Shown piece by piece: positions 33,120 to 43,235 of a stretch of 64,000 bases of DNA (positions are counted from its first letter, which is position 1; each line of letters opens with the position of its first letter). The position numbers and the translations under genes are program-made. The stretch lies in contig JAHNUO010000020.1 in the NCBI GenBank assembly GCA_019787685.1, positions 434,001 to 498,000 of the forward strand, given 5' to 3'. The DNA is from Chiua virens (lineage: Eukaryota; Basidiomycota; Agaricomycetes; Boletales; Boletaceae). Below the pieces are notes generated by a model, which was not told the DNA's origin, ran no database searches, and saw nothing but the letters and a program-made list of their open reading frames with translations.

Positions 33120-33940
33120 AGAGCAAAGACCGTCAAGGTTTTATGAAGTGTTCAGAGTGAGTCATACAAATAAACTAATATTCAGACTAAGGGTACACAG
33201 TTGGGGTACTACAGTTTATATACTTGGAGTAGAATGGAGATTAGTAATGGAGTTGGTAAGAACTGAGTAAGACAGAAGATCAGGAAACTACATAGCTGGA
33301 GGTAAGTCGGGTACTGAGAAAGCCAGAGCTGTGCTCGTAAGCGAGACACAGGTTATGTACTAAAATAAAAGAGGAAACATATATACGTAATGGAGGTCTG
33401 GGATCACAGGAGTTGCGTCCTGAGGATGATCGACCCAGAGTTATGGTCTAAGAGAACTGGAGTTATATCCAGAGGAACAGAGAACAGAGTGGTATATGAC
33501 AAAGACCCACATAATCATCATACATACTAATCTGTATAGCAGTGCATTCGCTGGCCCCTACTCATGCGAGATAACCCCAGATATGGGTTTTGATCTTCAG
33601 GAATCCTTACCAAGACTCCCAGCAGCCCCTGGACCTGTGAAATAACCCCAGATATGGGGTTTAATCTGCAGGATTCCCTCCCAAGACTACTGGTGGTACC
33701 TGGGCCTTCTGGGCCTCAATGTTTGTAATATATACTTCATTGTAGCTTTTTGAATCCATATCTTGATACTTCTGTATCTCTGTATGTCACGCATATTGTG
33801 TGGTTGCATTATCACGATTACAGCACTTTGCAAACATGTGGGTGAGGTCTTCTGTTGTTGTTCAATTAATTCACATTCCGTGGGTCTCGCTACTTCTCCA
33901 ACAGATTGATACAAGCTCTTCTATTCCCACACTGTCCTCG
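33120..33940. other. Non-coding stretch with a short duplication
   Basis: No gene was found. A unit of about 60 bp (ATAACCCCAGATATGGG...CAGGA.TCC) occurs twice, near 33570 and 33643. The segment 32990-33540 has the look of LTR-like DNA (a TATATAC tract near 33215), but no second copy or target duplication was found in the window. Confidence -1.
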
Positions 33941-33943
33941 TAC

Positions 33944-34373
33944 TGAAACAACCTAGAACAATACTAGACTGTTAAAGTGTAGTGGTTGAGTGAAGAGGGG
34001 TTCAGTCCAGTGAAGAGGCGAAAACTCCAAGAGAACTTTGTTAGAGCTCTCTTGCTGAAATTCATGGGGTTTATATACTACATGGGTATCGGAGTTCTAA
34101 TCTGAGTATGAACTACGTAGATAAGCATAATGTATCCTATTGGATGATAAGGTGTGAATAGATATGAGTCATAGATAAGAACATAGCCTTGCACTGCCGA
34201 TGATGAGTCAGTATAAAGGAAATGAAATAGATAAGGGCATGAGGTGATGGATGCTGTGTTATTGTGGCAGCCAATCGGATATAATCCTTTGGACAGCCTT
34301 GTCATGAGGTGTATATGTTTAGAATAGATCGAATGTTGGAGTTGTTAAATGAGGAAAAGTTGGTATCGTAACA
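33944..34373 (-). mobile_element. Solo LTR of the chromovirus family
   Basis: This 430-bp LTR in minus orientation is clearly homologous to the 22390-22820 LTR, including the self-priming sequence AACAAAGTTCT and the TATA box. It is flanked by a perfect 5-bp duplication CGTAC (33939-33943 and 34374-34378). It has diverged visibly from the complete element, so it is an older insertion. It lies just upstream of a TATA box at about 34390. Confidence -1.
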
Positions 34374-34379
34374 CGTACT

Positions 34380-34765
34380 CTCACAGGGTATAAAGGGTGG
34401 ACCGGATCACTGCTCGCCCTCATCTCTCCCTCTTACTCATACCACCCCCATCCTATCATATCGCCTTTGAACTCTTACCTGGGTCCCCTTTCACGCTATC
34501 ACCATGGGTCCCCCCCTATGTCCTCCAAGCCTGTCTTGCTGAATACATTGACCACCGTGCATGCTCATGTTGAACCTCTGATATCTAGAGCTAACAGTTA
34601 TCATTGTGACTAGTATATTGCCAGTTCTAATCATGCACTTGAGGACTCAGTTGAAAGCCCTCGTCAAAACTGTTGATATGCTTGCACTGATGGTTACCAG
34701 TGAGGATGATTCCCTAAGGGACTCCTCTGCCATGCTGTCATTATTGCACACATCACTCTGAGACC
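34380..34765 (+). pseudogene. Member of a small repeat-gene family with its own TATA box, copy 1
   Basis: TATAAAGGG at about 34390 is followed by pyrimidine-rich leader sequence and a segment homologous to 38470-38660. Shared landmarks are CCAAGCCT.TTGC, CCTCTGATA, AGCTAAC and CATGCAC.TGA, leading into a predicted coiled-coil stretch (RTQLKALVKTVDMLALMV). Frames are broken by stops before and within the alignable part. The family has no recognised function. Confidence -1.
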
Positions 34766-34769
34766 TGGT

Positions 34770-35058
34770 TAGGGTTCTGCGTGGGTACACCCATGGATAT
34801 CAGACCTCATACCCATACCCATGGGTTTAGTAGTACCAAGCCTAAACTATAGACTAAACCTTGTTCTAAACATCATATCTATACTCATTCTGCTATCTTA
34901 TACCTTATCCTAACTTAGCTAAACCTCAGTCACTCATGGTAAGCCATTATCATCATTACCCTCACCTTGCTATGGACCCACTGTACCCACGGCATGGGTA
35001 TGGGTATGGGTATGGGTATCCAAAGTCCAACCCATACCCATACCCACACAGATCCCTA
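34770..35058 (-). mobile_element. MITE with (ATGGGT)n tracts, copy 1
   Basis: The sequence is bounded by TAGGGTTCTG and CAGATCCCTA, and contains ATGGGT/ACCCAT hexamer runs near both ends. It matches 45707-46063 in opposite orientation over most of its length (shared core: CCTTGTTCTAAACATCATAT, TTACCCTCACC). Ends flanked by TA suggest a TA target duplication. It abuts the Tc1 element on its right. Confidence -1.
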
Positions 35059-35067
35059 GACCTTGTA

Positions 35068-36658
35068 CAGTGAGCAACAAAACTGATGCAATATTTGTAG
35101 CATTTTGATTGAAGCATGAATATTGAGAACCCTGTTGATGCTAGACCCCCTAACCTAGATACCATTGGAAAGCCCTGATCAAGGGCTTTCCAATGGTATA
35201 TGGGTTTATTATGTAATTCTTACTATATTGGGAAATATTTTGAAATTGGTGTGAGGTACTCATTGTATCAGTTTTGTTGCTGGTATAAGAGTATCACAAA
35301 TTAGTATAAAGTGTATCCTCCTTTGGCCTTGATGACCTCCTGAACTCTTCTAGGCATGCTCTCAATCAATCTCTGACACTCCTCCACCCCAATCTTATAC
35401 CATTCCACTTTAATCCTCTCCCAAAGTTCCAATATCCCCTTAGCTGGCTCAGGATACTGCAAGTCTTCTTTTGAGGAGAAACCATAGATATTCTATAGGA
35501 TTAAGGTCTGGAGACTGAGCAGGCCATACCATGACCTCAAATTCATGGTCATCAAGCCACTCCCTAGCCTTCCTACTGGTATGCTTGGGGTCATTATCCT
35601 GCTGGAAAATAATGTCTTCTGGGGAAAATCCATAATCCACCAGAGTTTGTTGGAGTTCATCCTCCAAAATCTGCACATAGAGATCAGCATCCATCTTACC
35701 ATCAATCTTGAAAGCCATTCCAACACCTTCCCAGGTCATACAGCCCCATAGCATCACTGATCCTTCCCCAAACTTAACTGTTCCCTTCACAATCCTGTCA
35801 CTATGACCCTCTCCTGCCCTTTTCCATGCCCATTTCCTGCCATCTGACCCAATGCAATTAATTTTGGTCTCATCTGACCATATAACTTGCTTCTAGTCCT
35901 CAACAGTCCAATGCTGATAGCTTAGAGCAAAGTCCATCCTTGCTCTCCTATAATGCTGGGCAAGAAGAGGGTGTTTTTGCTTCACTATAGCCTTCATACC
36001 AGCTTTTTTCAAGTGGCGGCAGATAGTCTGGGGGGAGATAAAATGGTTCTTCACTTCTTGAAGTGTTTTGGTCACCTGAACTGCATTCTCGGCCTTCCTA
36101 GATCCAATAAGACAAATAGCATGACGTATACCAGTAGGAGAAATGATAGAAAGATAATCACCAGAGGCTTTGGGTAGGTTGGGAAGATGTTTGGACCTGA
36201 GTCTACTAATAGTAGATTGGTTAAGACCAGTAGATTGAGCAATTTGATGGGTTAATTGTCCTAATTCCAAGAAAGAGATGATATGATGAGTTTGGTCAAC
36301 TGAGAGAGATTTCATGATGGTGGTTGTGGACAAAGTGATAGTGTGTGTGTTTGTTTGTATCATGTTGAACTTCTTGCATGTCACATGATCCATTGCTTAT
36401 GTAATAACCACTTGCAATATGCATTTTGAATACTTTAGAGTGTCAGCAACAAAACTGATGCAATGAGTACCTCACACCAATTTCAAAATATTTCCCAATA
36501 TAGTAAGAATTACATAATAAACCCATATACCATTAGAAAGCCCTTGATCAGGGCTTTCCAATGGTATCTCGGTTAGGGGGTCTAGCATCAACAGGGTTCT
36601 CAATATTCATGCTTCAATCAAAATGCTACAAATATTGCATCAGTTTTGTTGCTCACTG
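35068..36658 (-). mobile_element. Tc1/mariner element 1
   Basis: A 1,591-bp element with TA target duplication (35066-35067 and 36659-36660). Terminal inverted repeats are about 215 bp (35068-35282 and 36444-36658), nearly perfect, starting CAGTGAGCAACAAAACTG. Each repeat contains its own internal inverted copy of the outer 20 bp and a 41-bp palindrome (35159-35199; 36527-36567). It encodes a DD34E transposase on the minus strand. Confidence -1.
35330..36393 (-). pseudogene. Tc1-family transposase 1, inactivated
   Basis: The transposase cuts and pastes its element using a DD34E active site. Reading the minus strand from about 36315 (MKSLSVDQTHHIISFLELGQ) gives an N-terminal helix-turn-helix (QIAQSTGLNQSTISRLRS), a second HTH (ISPQTICRHLKKAGMKA), then the catalytic domain with WSDETKIN (first Asp), IIFQQDNDPKHTS (second Asp) and SPDLNPIEYLW (Glu). 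A TAG at 35895-35893 replaces an expected Trp codon just before WSDETKIN. After LKRRLAVS the frame is lost by a small indel near 35465; the C-terminal continuation (SMPRR-like, then KAKGGYT) is readable in another frame down to about 35330. All three catalytic residues survive. Confidence -1.
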
Positions 36659-36661
36659 TAT

Positions 36662-37457
36662 GTCTCTATCATCATTTTAATTATGAATTACTCAATGGGC
36701 ATAGAGATGATGCATCTTCCCACTCAGTCACAGTGTCAGAGGCCCAGGGGTGTCTTTTTGCACTGTGAAAAATGGCTACAACATTGCCAATTAGCTGTTG
36801 AATATCATGTCGCTTTTGTGCATGTGCCCCTTTGCCAATCAGAAGAGTAAACACTTGTATTTTACTACATACAGTGTGTGACAAGTGATGCTGTTATGTA
36901 AGTGTAGTGAGGATGTTGGAAACACATATATGGTGCATGTGTGATGCCAGTGAGTATGATGACACAGAGTGAGACTATTACATAGAGGTCACAGATAGGC
37001 TGCAGGAAGTCCTACGGATCTAATGGAGGTCAGAGATGGAGGCTCCCAGAGAGGTACTGGAGGCATGGAAGGGCAATGTTAATGGACTTGGAAGTCATGG
37101 ATGGGCTGCAGGAGCTCCCAGGATCCCATGGGGTCTAACGGAGGTCCAAGGCTGATGGAGTCCGAGTCTGGCCCGACTGGCTAGTACAGCATGACATGAG
37201 CTTGATTGGCATGGTGTCATTTTAATTTCTTGTAAGTTGACATTACACAGCACTCAAATGGCAGCTGCCAATGAAGGAAAACAGTTTTGCCAGGGACAAC
37301 AGTACTTTACAAGGAGTATAGCCTGGCAGTCTAAGGTACACCCTTCATTCTTCAGAAGGTTCAATGACTTGGATATCAAAGTCTAGACCAAAGTTCTGGC
37401 AACTGTATTGGACCCATTTCCAAAGGCAAATGAAATGCTAGTAAGGTAAACCTATTA
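36662..37457. other. No gene supported
   Basis: The sequence from the Tc1 end to the exon fragment at 37458 has a purine-rich part with a loosely repeated unit near 36990-37130 (GGTCA.AGATGG..GCTCCCA...). No open frame or family motif was found. Confidence -1.
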
Positions 37458-37773
37458 TCAGCAACTTTGACTAGGACAAGTCGTGGTGAATCTAAGACTC
37501 ACAAAGTAAAGGTCGAGCTTCTTCTTTTCCAGTTCCTGCAGCTGTGTATCGTCTAACGTGACATCAAGAGGCAAGTGAGGGAAAATAGTTGGCCTCATTG
37601 GCCATTTCTCATCGAAGCATTCGACAAGCCAGAGAAAGAACTCCCAATGCTTCTCATGACTGGCAAAGCCCCGATGCTCATGGCCATAGAAATGCCTAAC
37701 AGCCCATGAACCTTGCCAACTGCGGAGAGAGTATCGCTGAGGTGTTAAACCCTGAGGTAGGACCTCTGCACTG
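37458..37773 (-). CDS. Uncharacterised exon fragment (WQGSW..FYGHEHRG)
   Basis: The minus strand is open from about 37773 to TGA 37460-37458, without an ATG, so it looks like an internal or last exon. It reads well-formed protein: LPQGLTPQRYSLRSWQGSWA, RHFYGHEHRGFASHEKHWEF, FLWLVECFDEKWPMRPTIFP, then an acidic end TLDDTQLQELEKKK. The pattern of conserved W, H and F residues suggests a real domain, and I have an impression of similar sequences in Agaricomycetes, but I cannot name it. Surrounding exons were not found. Confidence -1.
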
Positions 37774-37909
37774 GGTGACAGATGACCTGGCCACCAGTCA
37801 GATTAGGCGAGAGGAAGGCAGATGGACTTAAATGACTTACATGACAAGGGTTGTCATGGAGAGTATGGTTTACTGTAAGTGCACTACTTCCATTTATTCC
37901 AAGTTCTGA

Positions 37910-38335
37910 GTCACAGCAACCAGAACTGAACAGAGAATCCCCTCACACTGACCCTCAGGGTTCAGCGTCACGACTAATTAAACTCACAGGGAAGTCTTCC
38001 TTCATCGTCCCACTGATCCTCATTCCACAGGTTTCGTCACGACCAATTAAACATGCAGGGAAGTTTTCCACTGTTATCTGGAGAATCTCCTTGCACTGAC
38101 CCTTGGGGTTCAGCATCACAACTAATTAAACTCACAGGGAAGTCTTCCTTTGTCATCCCACTGATCCTCATTCCACAGGTTTCGTCACGACTAATTAAAC
38201 ATGCGGGGAAGTCTTCCTTCGTTGTCCCACTAATCCTCATTCTGCAGATTTTGTCATGATTGATTAAACATGCAAGGAAATCTTCTTTCATTGTCCCACT
38301 GATCCTCTTTCTCACGCTGTCCTCGCACACTGGCA
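37910..38335. repeat. 69-bp tandem minisatellite
   Basis: Five copies start near 37976, 38045, 38124, 38193 and 38262, each with (A/G)ATTAAAC.CA..GGGAAGT.TTCC followed by TCCCACTGATCCTCATTC. Spacings are 69, 79, 69 and 69 bp. A partial copy of a larger unit containing TGACCCT.GGGTTCAGC.TCAC occurs near 37949 and 38097. It lies just upstream of a TATA box. Confidence -1.
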
Positions 38336-38339
38336 CCTT

Positions 38340-38715
38340 GGTGTATATAAAGGTGGGTCCCCCCTCCTGTGTCCACCCATCTTGTTGGCATCCCACTGCT
38401 CACATCCCTGCTTACATCCCCATGAATCTCCCCAACTCCGAGCATCTTCCTGGTGCCCCCGCTCACATCCCCATGGATTCCCCTCAGTCCAAGCCTCTTG
38501 CAGAATGTGTCAACCTGTCGTATGTTTTCACGTTGTGCCTCTGATACTTAAAGCTAACTGCTAACCTAGTTCTGGTCATGCACCTGAAGAAACAGTTGAA
38601 AGCAGTCAACAAAACCCTCAACCACCTCGCAATTATAACCGGTGAAGATCAATCCCAAAGGCCCAGGATGGTGATGTGCTAGCAGCACTGTTCACGTCGC
38701 TGAGCCAGCCTGACC
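38340..38715 (+). pseudogene. Member of the TATA-bearing repeat-gene family, copy 2
   Basis: TATATAAAGG at 38345-38354 is followed by a segment homologous to copy 1 at 34380-34765. An ORF with repeated HIPM-D/NSP motifs (PAHIPMDSPQSKPLAECVNL, about 38460-38540) ends at TGA. The next homologous part (KKQLKAVNKTLNHLAIITGE) is in another frame, as if after an intron. Copy 1 has a solo LTR in the matching promoter position. Function unknown. Confidence -1.
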
Positions 38716-39023
38716 CTTCTTCTTCTGTGCTGTTGTCCACCCGTCGAACTTTGAAGTTCCGGCGGCTACCTGAAGAGGACATCCGACCTCCGTACCTGTT
38801 GCCATCTGAGCTTCATGAACTTGGGGTTGACGCAGATTTTGACTGCATCTGAGCTGGTGTGTCCTCACATCATTCTAATGATTAAGTACTCAACAAGCAC
38901 AGGGAATCGTGATCTGTCTCCCTTCACAATAGAGGGAAATGTTCTTGTCTTACCATCAATGTATCATTTTACTCTTTGCTTCTGAATGGCAATCCTGTTG
39001 TTCTGATGCTGGACTTATATCTA

Positions 39024-40613
39024 CAGTGAGGTGCAAAACTATTGCAATGTCTAACCACAGACTGGGGTGTGAAGTACCCTGCAATCAATTGTAGGAATTT
39101 CACTTTGCTTTGGTGAGAACAAATAGAGTACAACCCCTTGGCTACAACCTTGTCCCCAGGCTCATGTGTTTTGGTTCACATGCTATTGAGATACATCCAT
39201 TTCAAAACAGTAATACTATTGCAATAGTTTAGCACCTTTTGATATCTTGGGTATATTAGTACTTGGTATAGCCTCCCTTTGCCTTAATGACTGCCTGAAT
39301 CCTTCTAGGCATGCTCTCTATCAACTTCTGACACTCCTCAACTGCTATCCCCTCCCAATCAACTTGAACTCTCTCCCACAATTCATAAATTCCCTTAGGA
39401 GAGGATTCATGGTCTGCTAGTCTCCTTTTAAGGTAATCCCAGAGATGCTCAATGGGGCTTAGGTCAGGAGACTGTGCAGGCCATACCATAGTATGAAACT
39501 CCTGCTCCTGAAGCCAATCCTTGACCTTCTTGCAAGTATGCTTGGGATATTGTCCTGCTGAAAGATGATGTCAGGAGGATCAAGACCATAAAACTGCAAA
39601 GAATTCAGCAGTTCATCCTTCAAAATCTGAAGGTAAAGGTCCCTATCCATCCTACCATCAATCTTGGCAGCATAGCCAACTCCCTGCCAAGTCATACACC
39701 CCCACATCATCAAAGAACCTCCTCCAAACTTGACCATACCTTTTACCAGCCTATCACTGAGCCCTTCCCCTATCTTTTTCCATACCCACTTGCACCCATA
39801 TGACCCTAGGCGATTGATTTTGGTCTCATCAGACCATACTACCTTCTTCCAGTGCTCCAGAGTCCAATTCTTATGAGCATAAGCAAAGTCAAGATGAGCC
39901 TTGCAATGCTTGGCTGAAAGAAGAGGGCATTTTGACTTGACCACAGCTTTCATACCTGTCTTCTTCAAGTGTCTGCACACTGTGGAAGTGGAGAGAGGCT
40001 GGTTGACTATATTGGTGAGTGCTTTAGTCACCTGAACAGCAGTCTCTGCCTTTCCAGAGGACATAAGGCAAATAGCATGGCAGATATTGGCAGAGGAAAG
40101 CTTAGATAGACAACCCCCAGTAGCCTTCTGGAGCTCAGAACACTCTTTGGAGCATATTCTGGATATGGTAGACAAATGAAGACCAGTAGCAGATGTAATA
40201 GAGTTGGCAGATTGACCAGCATCAAGCATAGAGAGAATAGTGTGTTTTTGAGTAGGAGAGATGGATCTCATGATGGTTGTGGTTGGAAACAAAGATGTGT
40301 GTGAACTATTTCAAACTCAGACATAATCCAAGTATGTGTATCTTTGTTTGTACAGCCAAATATAACCACACAACACTTGATTTCAGTCTGCTCAACAAAA
40401 GATACAAAACTATTGCAATGGTATCACTGTTTTGAAATGGATGTATCTCAATAGCATGTGAACCAAATCACATGACCCTGGGGACAAAGTTGTAGCCAAG
40501 GGTTTGTACTTTATTTGTTCCCACCAAAGCAAATTCACATGCCTACAATTGATTGTGGGGTGCTTCACACCCCAGTTTGTGGTTAGACATTGCAATAGTT
40601 TTGCACCTCACTG
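39024..40613 (-). mobile_element. Tc1/mariner element 2
   Basis: A 1,590-bp element with TA target duplication (39022-39023 and 40614-40615). Terminal inverted repeats are about 213 bp starting CAGTGAGGTGCAAAACTATT. As in element 1, each repeat has an inner inverted copy of the outer sequence (ACTATTGCAATAGTTT near 39220; CAAAACTATTGCAATG near 40405). A minus-strand transposase is encoded. Confidence -1.
39256..40292 (-). pseudogene. Tc1-family transposase 2, one frameshift from intact
   Basis: The frame starts in-phase upstream of MRSISPTQKHTILSMLDAGQ (ATG about 40271). It shows two helix-turn-helix regions (SITSATGLHLSTISRI; STSTVCRHLKKTGMKAV), then WSDETKINRLGS (first Asp) and IIFQQDN (second Asp). 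At about 39549 one base is missing after QQDN compared with the DPKHT motif of element 1. The remainder continues in the next frame: MVWPAQSPDLSPIEHLWDYL (catalytic Glu) and on to IQAVIKAKGGYTKY at 39256. Apart from this deletion no other damage was seen, and length and motif spacing match normal Tc1 transposases (about 340 residues). Confidence -1.
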
Positions 40614-40619
40614 TATGTA

Positions 40620-42060
40620 CAATGTGCAAAGTGATGTAGCTAGAATGTGAGGTAGTTAGGTGTGAGGTAGGTACAGTGAGGTAGGTACAGTGCAAGGTAG
40701 GTACAGTGCAAGGTAGGTCCAGTGTGAGGTAGGTAGATGTGAGGCAGGTACAGTGTAAGTTAGATACACAGTGAGTACCATTGGAAGTCGAAGAGGCCAT
40801 GAAACGAGGTCAAAGAGGGGGAGGGGGAGGGGATAGTGCAATAAGCATGAAGGTGATAGACAACCCAGAGACTGAGAGGATGCAACGAGGTCAAAGAGGT
40901 CACCCTTACTTACTCGCTTTCACTTCTGTCTCGCTGTCTCACCCTCACCTGCTCGCCCTTGTCCCTCTGGCCCTCGTCACCCTCATCCTCATCACCTTCA
41001 CCTCACCCCTCATCGCTCTCGTGCTTGTCACCCCATCTTTGCCTTTGCCTTGCCTTGCCTTGCCTTGCCCTTGTCTTGCCTCACCTCTTGCCTTGCCTCA
41101 CCTGACAACAACAACAACAATGGTTATTGCTTCATCGTCATCGTCATCCCTCTGGCCCTCACCACCCTTGTCCTTGTCACCTTCGCCTCACTCCTCATCT
41201 CGCCTGACAACAATGACAACACGATAACTGCTATAACATGGTTTTTACGTTGTCATCACACTGTGTAGGGTAGGAAGGGAGTTGAGGGATGGGAGGATGA
41301 GTTATAGAGGTGTAGAGGGGAGAAGACGAACACAATGTGTGGCATCCACATGTTGTGTTCGTCTCCTCTTTCTCTGAGTCCTTGTTGCATGTTGTCGTCA
41401 GGTGGGTGACACAGAGGGTGAGGGTGAGGTGTAGAGCGAGGGGTGGGAAGGGTGAGGTGTGGGAAGGTATGGGAGGAGGTAAGAAGGTGAGGTGCATGTC
41501 AGCACAACGATGACATGACAACGTGCTGTGACAACGCAGCATGTTAATGTGATGTCATCATTGTGTCTGGGTGGCATGAAGGGTGAGGATGAGGCGGCTT
41601 TGAAGGGTGGTGCGATGGATTATTGCGTCATCGTCACATCATGTTGTGGTTGAACAGCATTGGGTCAGTGGGTCGGACGACATAGGCTAGGGTGTTAGTG
41701 TTGTCTCCCTTGTTTGACATGAGCCTAAAATATTTGTCAGGGGCATACATCAAGCATGAATCAATCTTTCAATCTGACCTTTTTACCAGGCACATTGTCA
41801 GTTTGTCATTAATGTTACCCCTAACAGTCATCGAAGCCATGGAGGTCATGGAGGTCATGGAGGGGGGTGACAAGGTCAAAGAGGTCGAGAAGGGGCTGAG
41901 GAGGGTTCATCAAGGTTAACAAGGCCGTGGAGGTCATGGCTGAGGTCAAAGAGGTCGAGGAGGATTCATAAAGGCTGACGAGGCTGTGAAGGTCATGGAT
42001 GAGGCCAAAGAGGTGGAGGGGGTTGCAGAGGGCACGGAGGGCATAATCTTGACCAAGGCC
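40620..42060. repeat. Low-complexity and microsatellite-rich DNA
   Basis: About 40650-40770 is a degenerate tract of the type GAGGTAGGTACAGTG(CAA). Around 40900-41220 there are C/T-rich triplet-like arrays (CCTTGCCTTGCC, CTCATCACCTTC). Around 41820-42030 a unit of the form GAGGTCATGG..AAAGAGGTCGAGGAGG recurs about four times. ORFs here are by-products of these repeats, with no conserved motif. Confidence -1.
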
Positions 42061-43230
42061 GAAGGTGTCATGACAGAAGTAATGAGGGGCACTTCTCATG
42101 GTCAGGTCATCAGATTACATAAGGATTGTCTTCCAAGTTAGCACCCAACAACACATTGTGTGCCAGTGGCGGAACACCCATGGCGGCTTCAGTGATAGTA
42201 ATCAAAGAGGCACCTGAGGTTGAACATTGAACATTGAGATTCCCACTGCGGGAGACTTACTTATGCCATCGTCCACAACCTTCTCATTCCCTGCCCCCAC
42301 CCAATGTTCTCCCTCCCTTAACATCAACCCATGATGTCATTGCTGCCTCATGAACAAGTTGACAGTCCAGTCATAGAATTGCAGGAGCTTCTGGTGACCA
42401 TTCCGCCAGCAGTGACCATGCAAGACTGTAGGTTGGGTTGGCATGTGGAGAGTCACATTGAGCTGGTGTGTTGCATATTCCTCCCACTCTGGTTGGTGCT
42501 GACTGATGACAACAGTCACTTCAAGTGAAATTCCTGGCGTTACCCACCACTTCAGAGCACACGATAAATCTATCCAGCTTCGGAGCTTGGTTACCTTGTG
42601 CTGACAATGAAGACCACAAGCCCGATGTTGAGCGTGAGTCCAAGACTACACAGCCCACCAACCAACATGTGAGTCTTCCTTGACTGCACACCCACACCAA
42701 TACTGAAATGTTTAGTCCAAGGCTGGCACCCATACTGAGGTTGCAAAGATTTGGAAACAGGCATCAGTGGCACGTGCGGTGGTAAGTAATCCCTCAGCAA
42801 TCAATAGCTTCGATCTCACTATTGTCATACAGACTCGTAGCAGCAGCAGAGCTCAACAGGCAAGAGGGAGTGAGACATGCTCTCCAACTGCTGGGCCAAG
42901 TTCACGTGCACTCGGGAAGTGTCATAGGGTGTCATAAAGTGATGAAAAGTTAGACAGCTATTATGCATATTGTGACCCTCGAGATTGCTTGAATACAACT
43001 TTGTCTTCATTGTATCATGCATGTGATCATTTGTGAGATACATGTGAATAGAATTGAATACCATATAGAAAACACAGATTCAGACTAACTCAGAATTTTG
43101 ATATACATCACTGCCACACTGCCGTGGCTGGATGGGCTGTTGGTGGCTATGAAAAAACAAACAGACAAACAAACAGAATCAATGATTGAAAACTGACAAC
43201 ACAAGCAAACACACAGCAAGCCTTGGAGGT
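42061..43230. other. No gene supported
   Basis: Short unrelated ORFs on both strands and no family motif were seen in this 1.2-kb stretch. It probably represents decayed repeat DNA leading into the Plavaka-like gene at 43.2 kb. Confidence -1.
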
Positions 43231-43235
43231 ATACC

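Noticed and set aside
32990..33540. Possible further LTR
   Set aside because: TG-start and CA-like ends can be drawn, but no second copy in the window and no flanking duplication support it.
36662..38340. CRISPR-like array in the 69-bp repeats
   Set aside because: Copies are adjacent, diverged and without unique spacers; it is a minisatellite in a eukaryotic genome.
40781..41268. ORF of 148 codons rich in Leu, Ser and Pro
   Set aside because: It lies in CCTTGCC and CTCATCACC low-complexity arrays and is strongly repetitive at DNA level.
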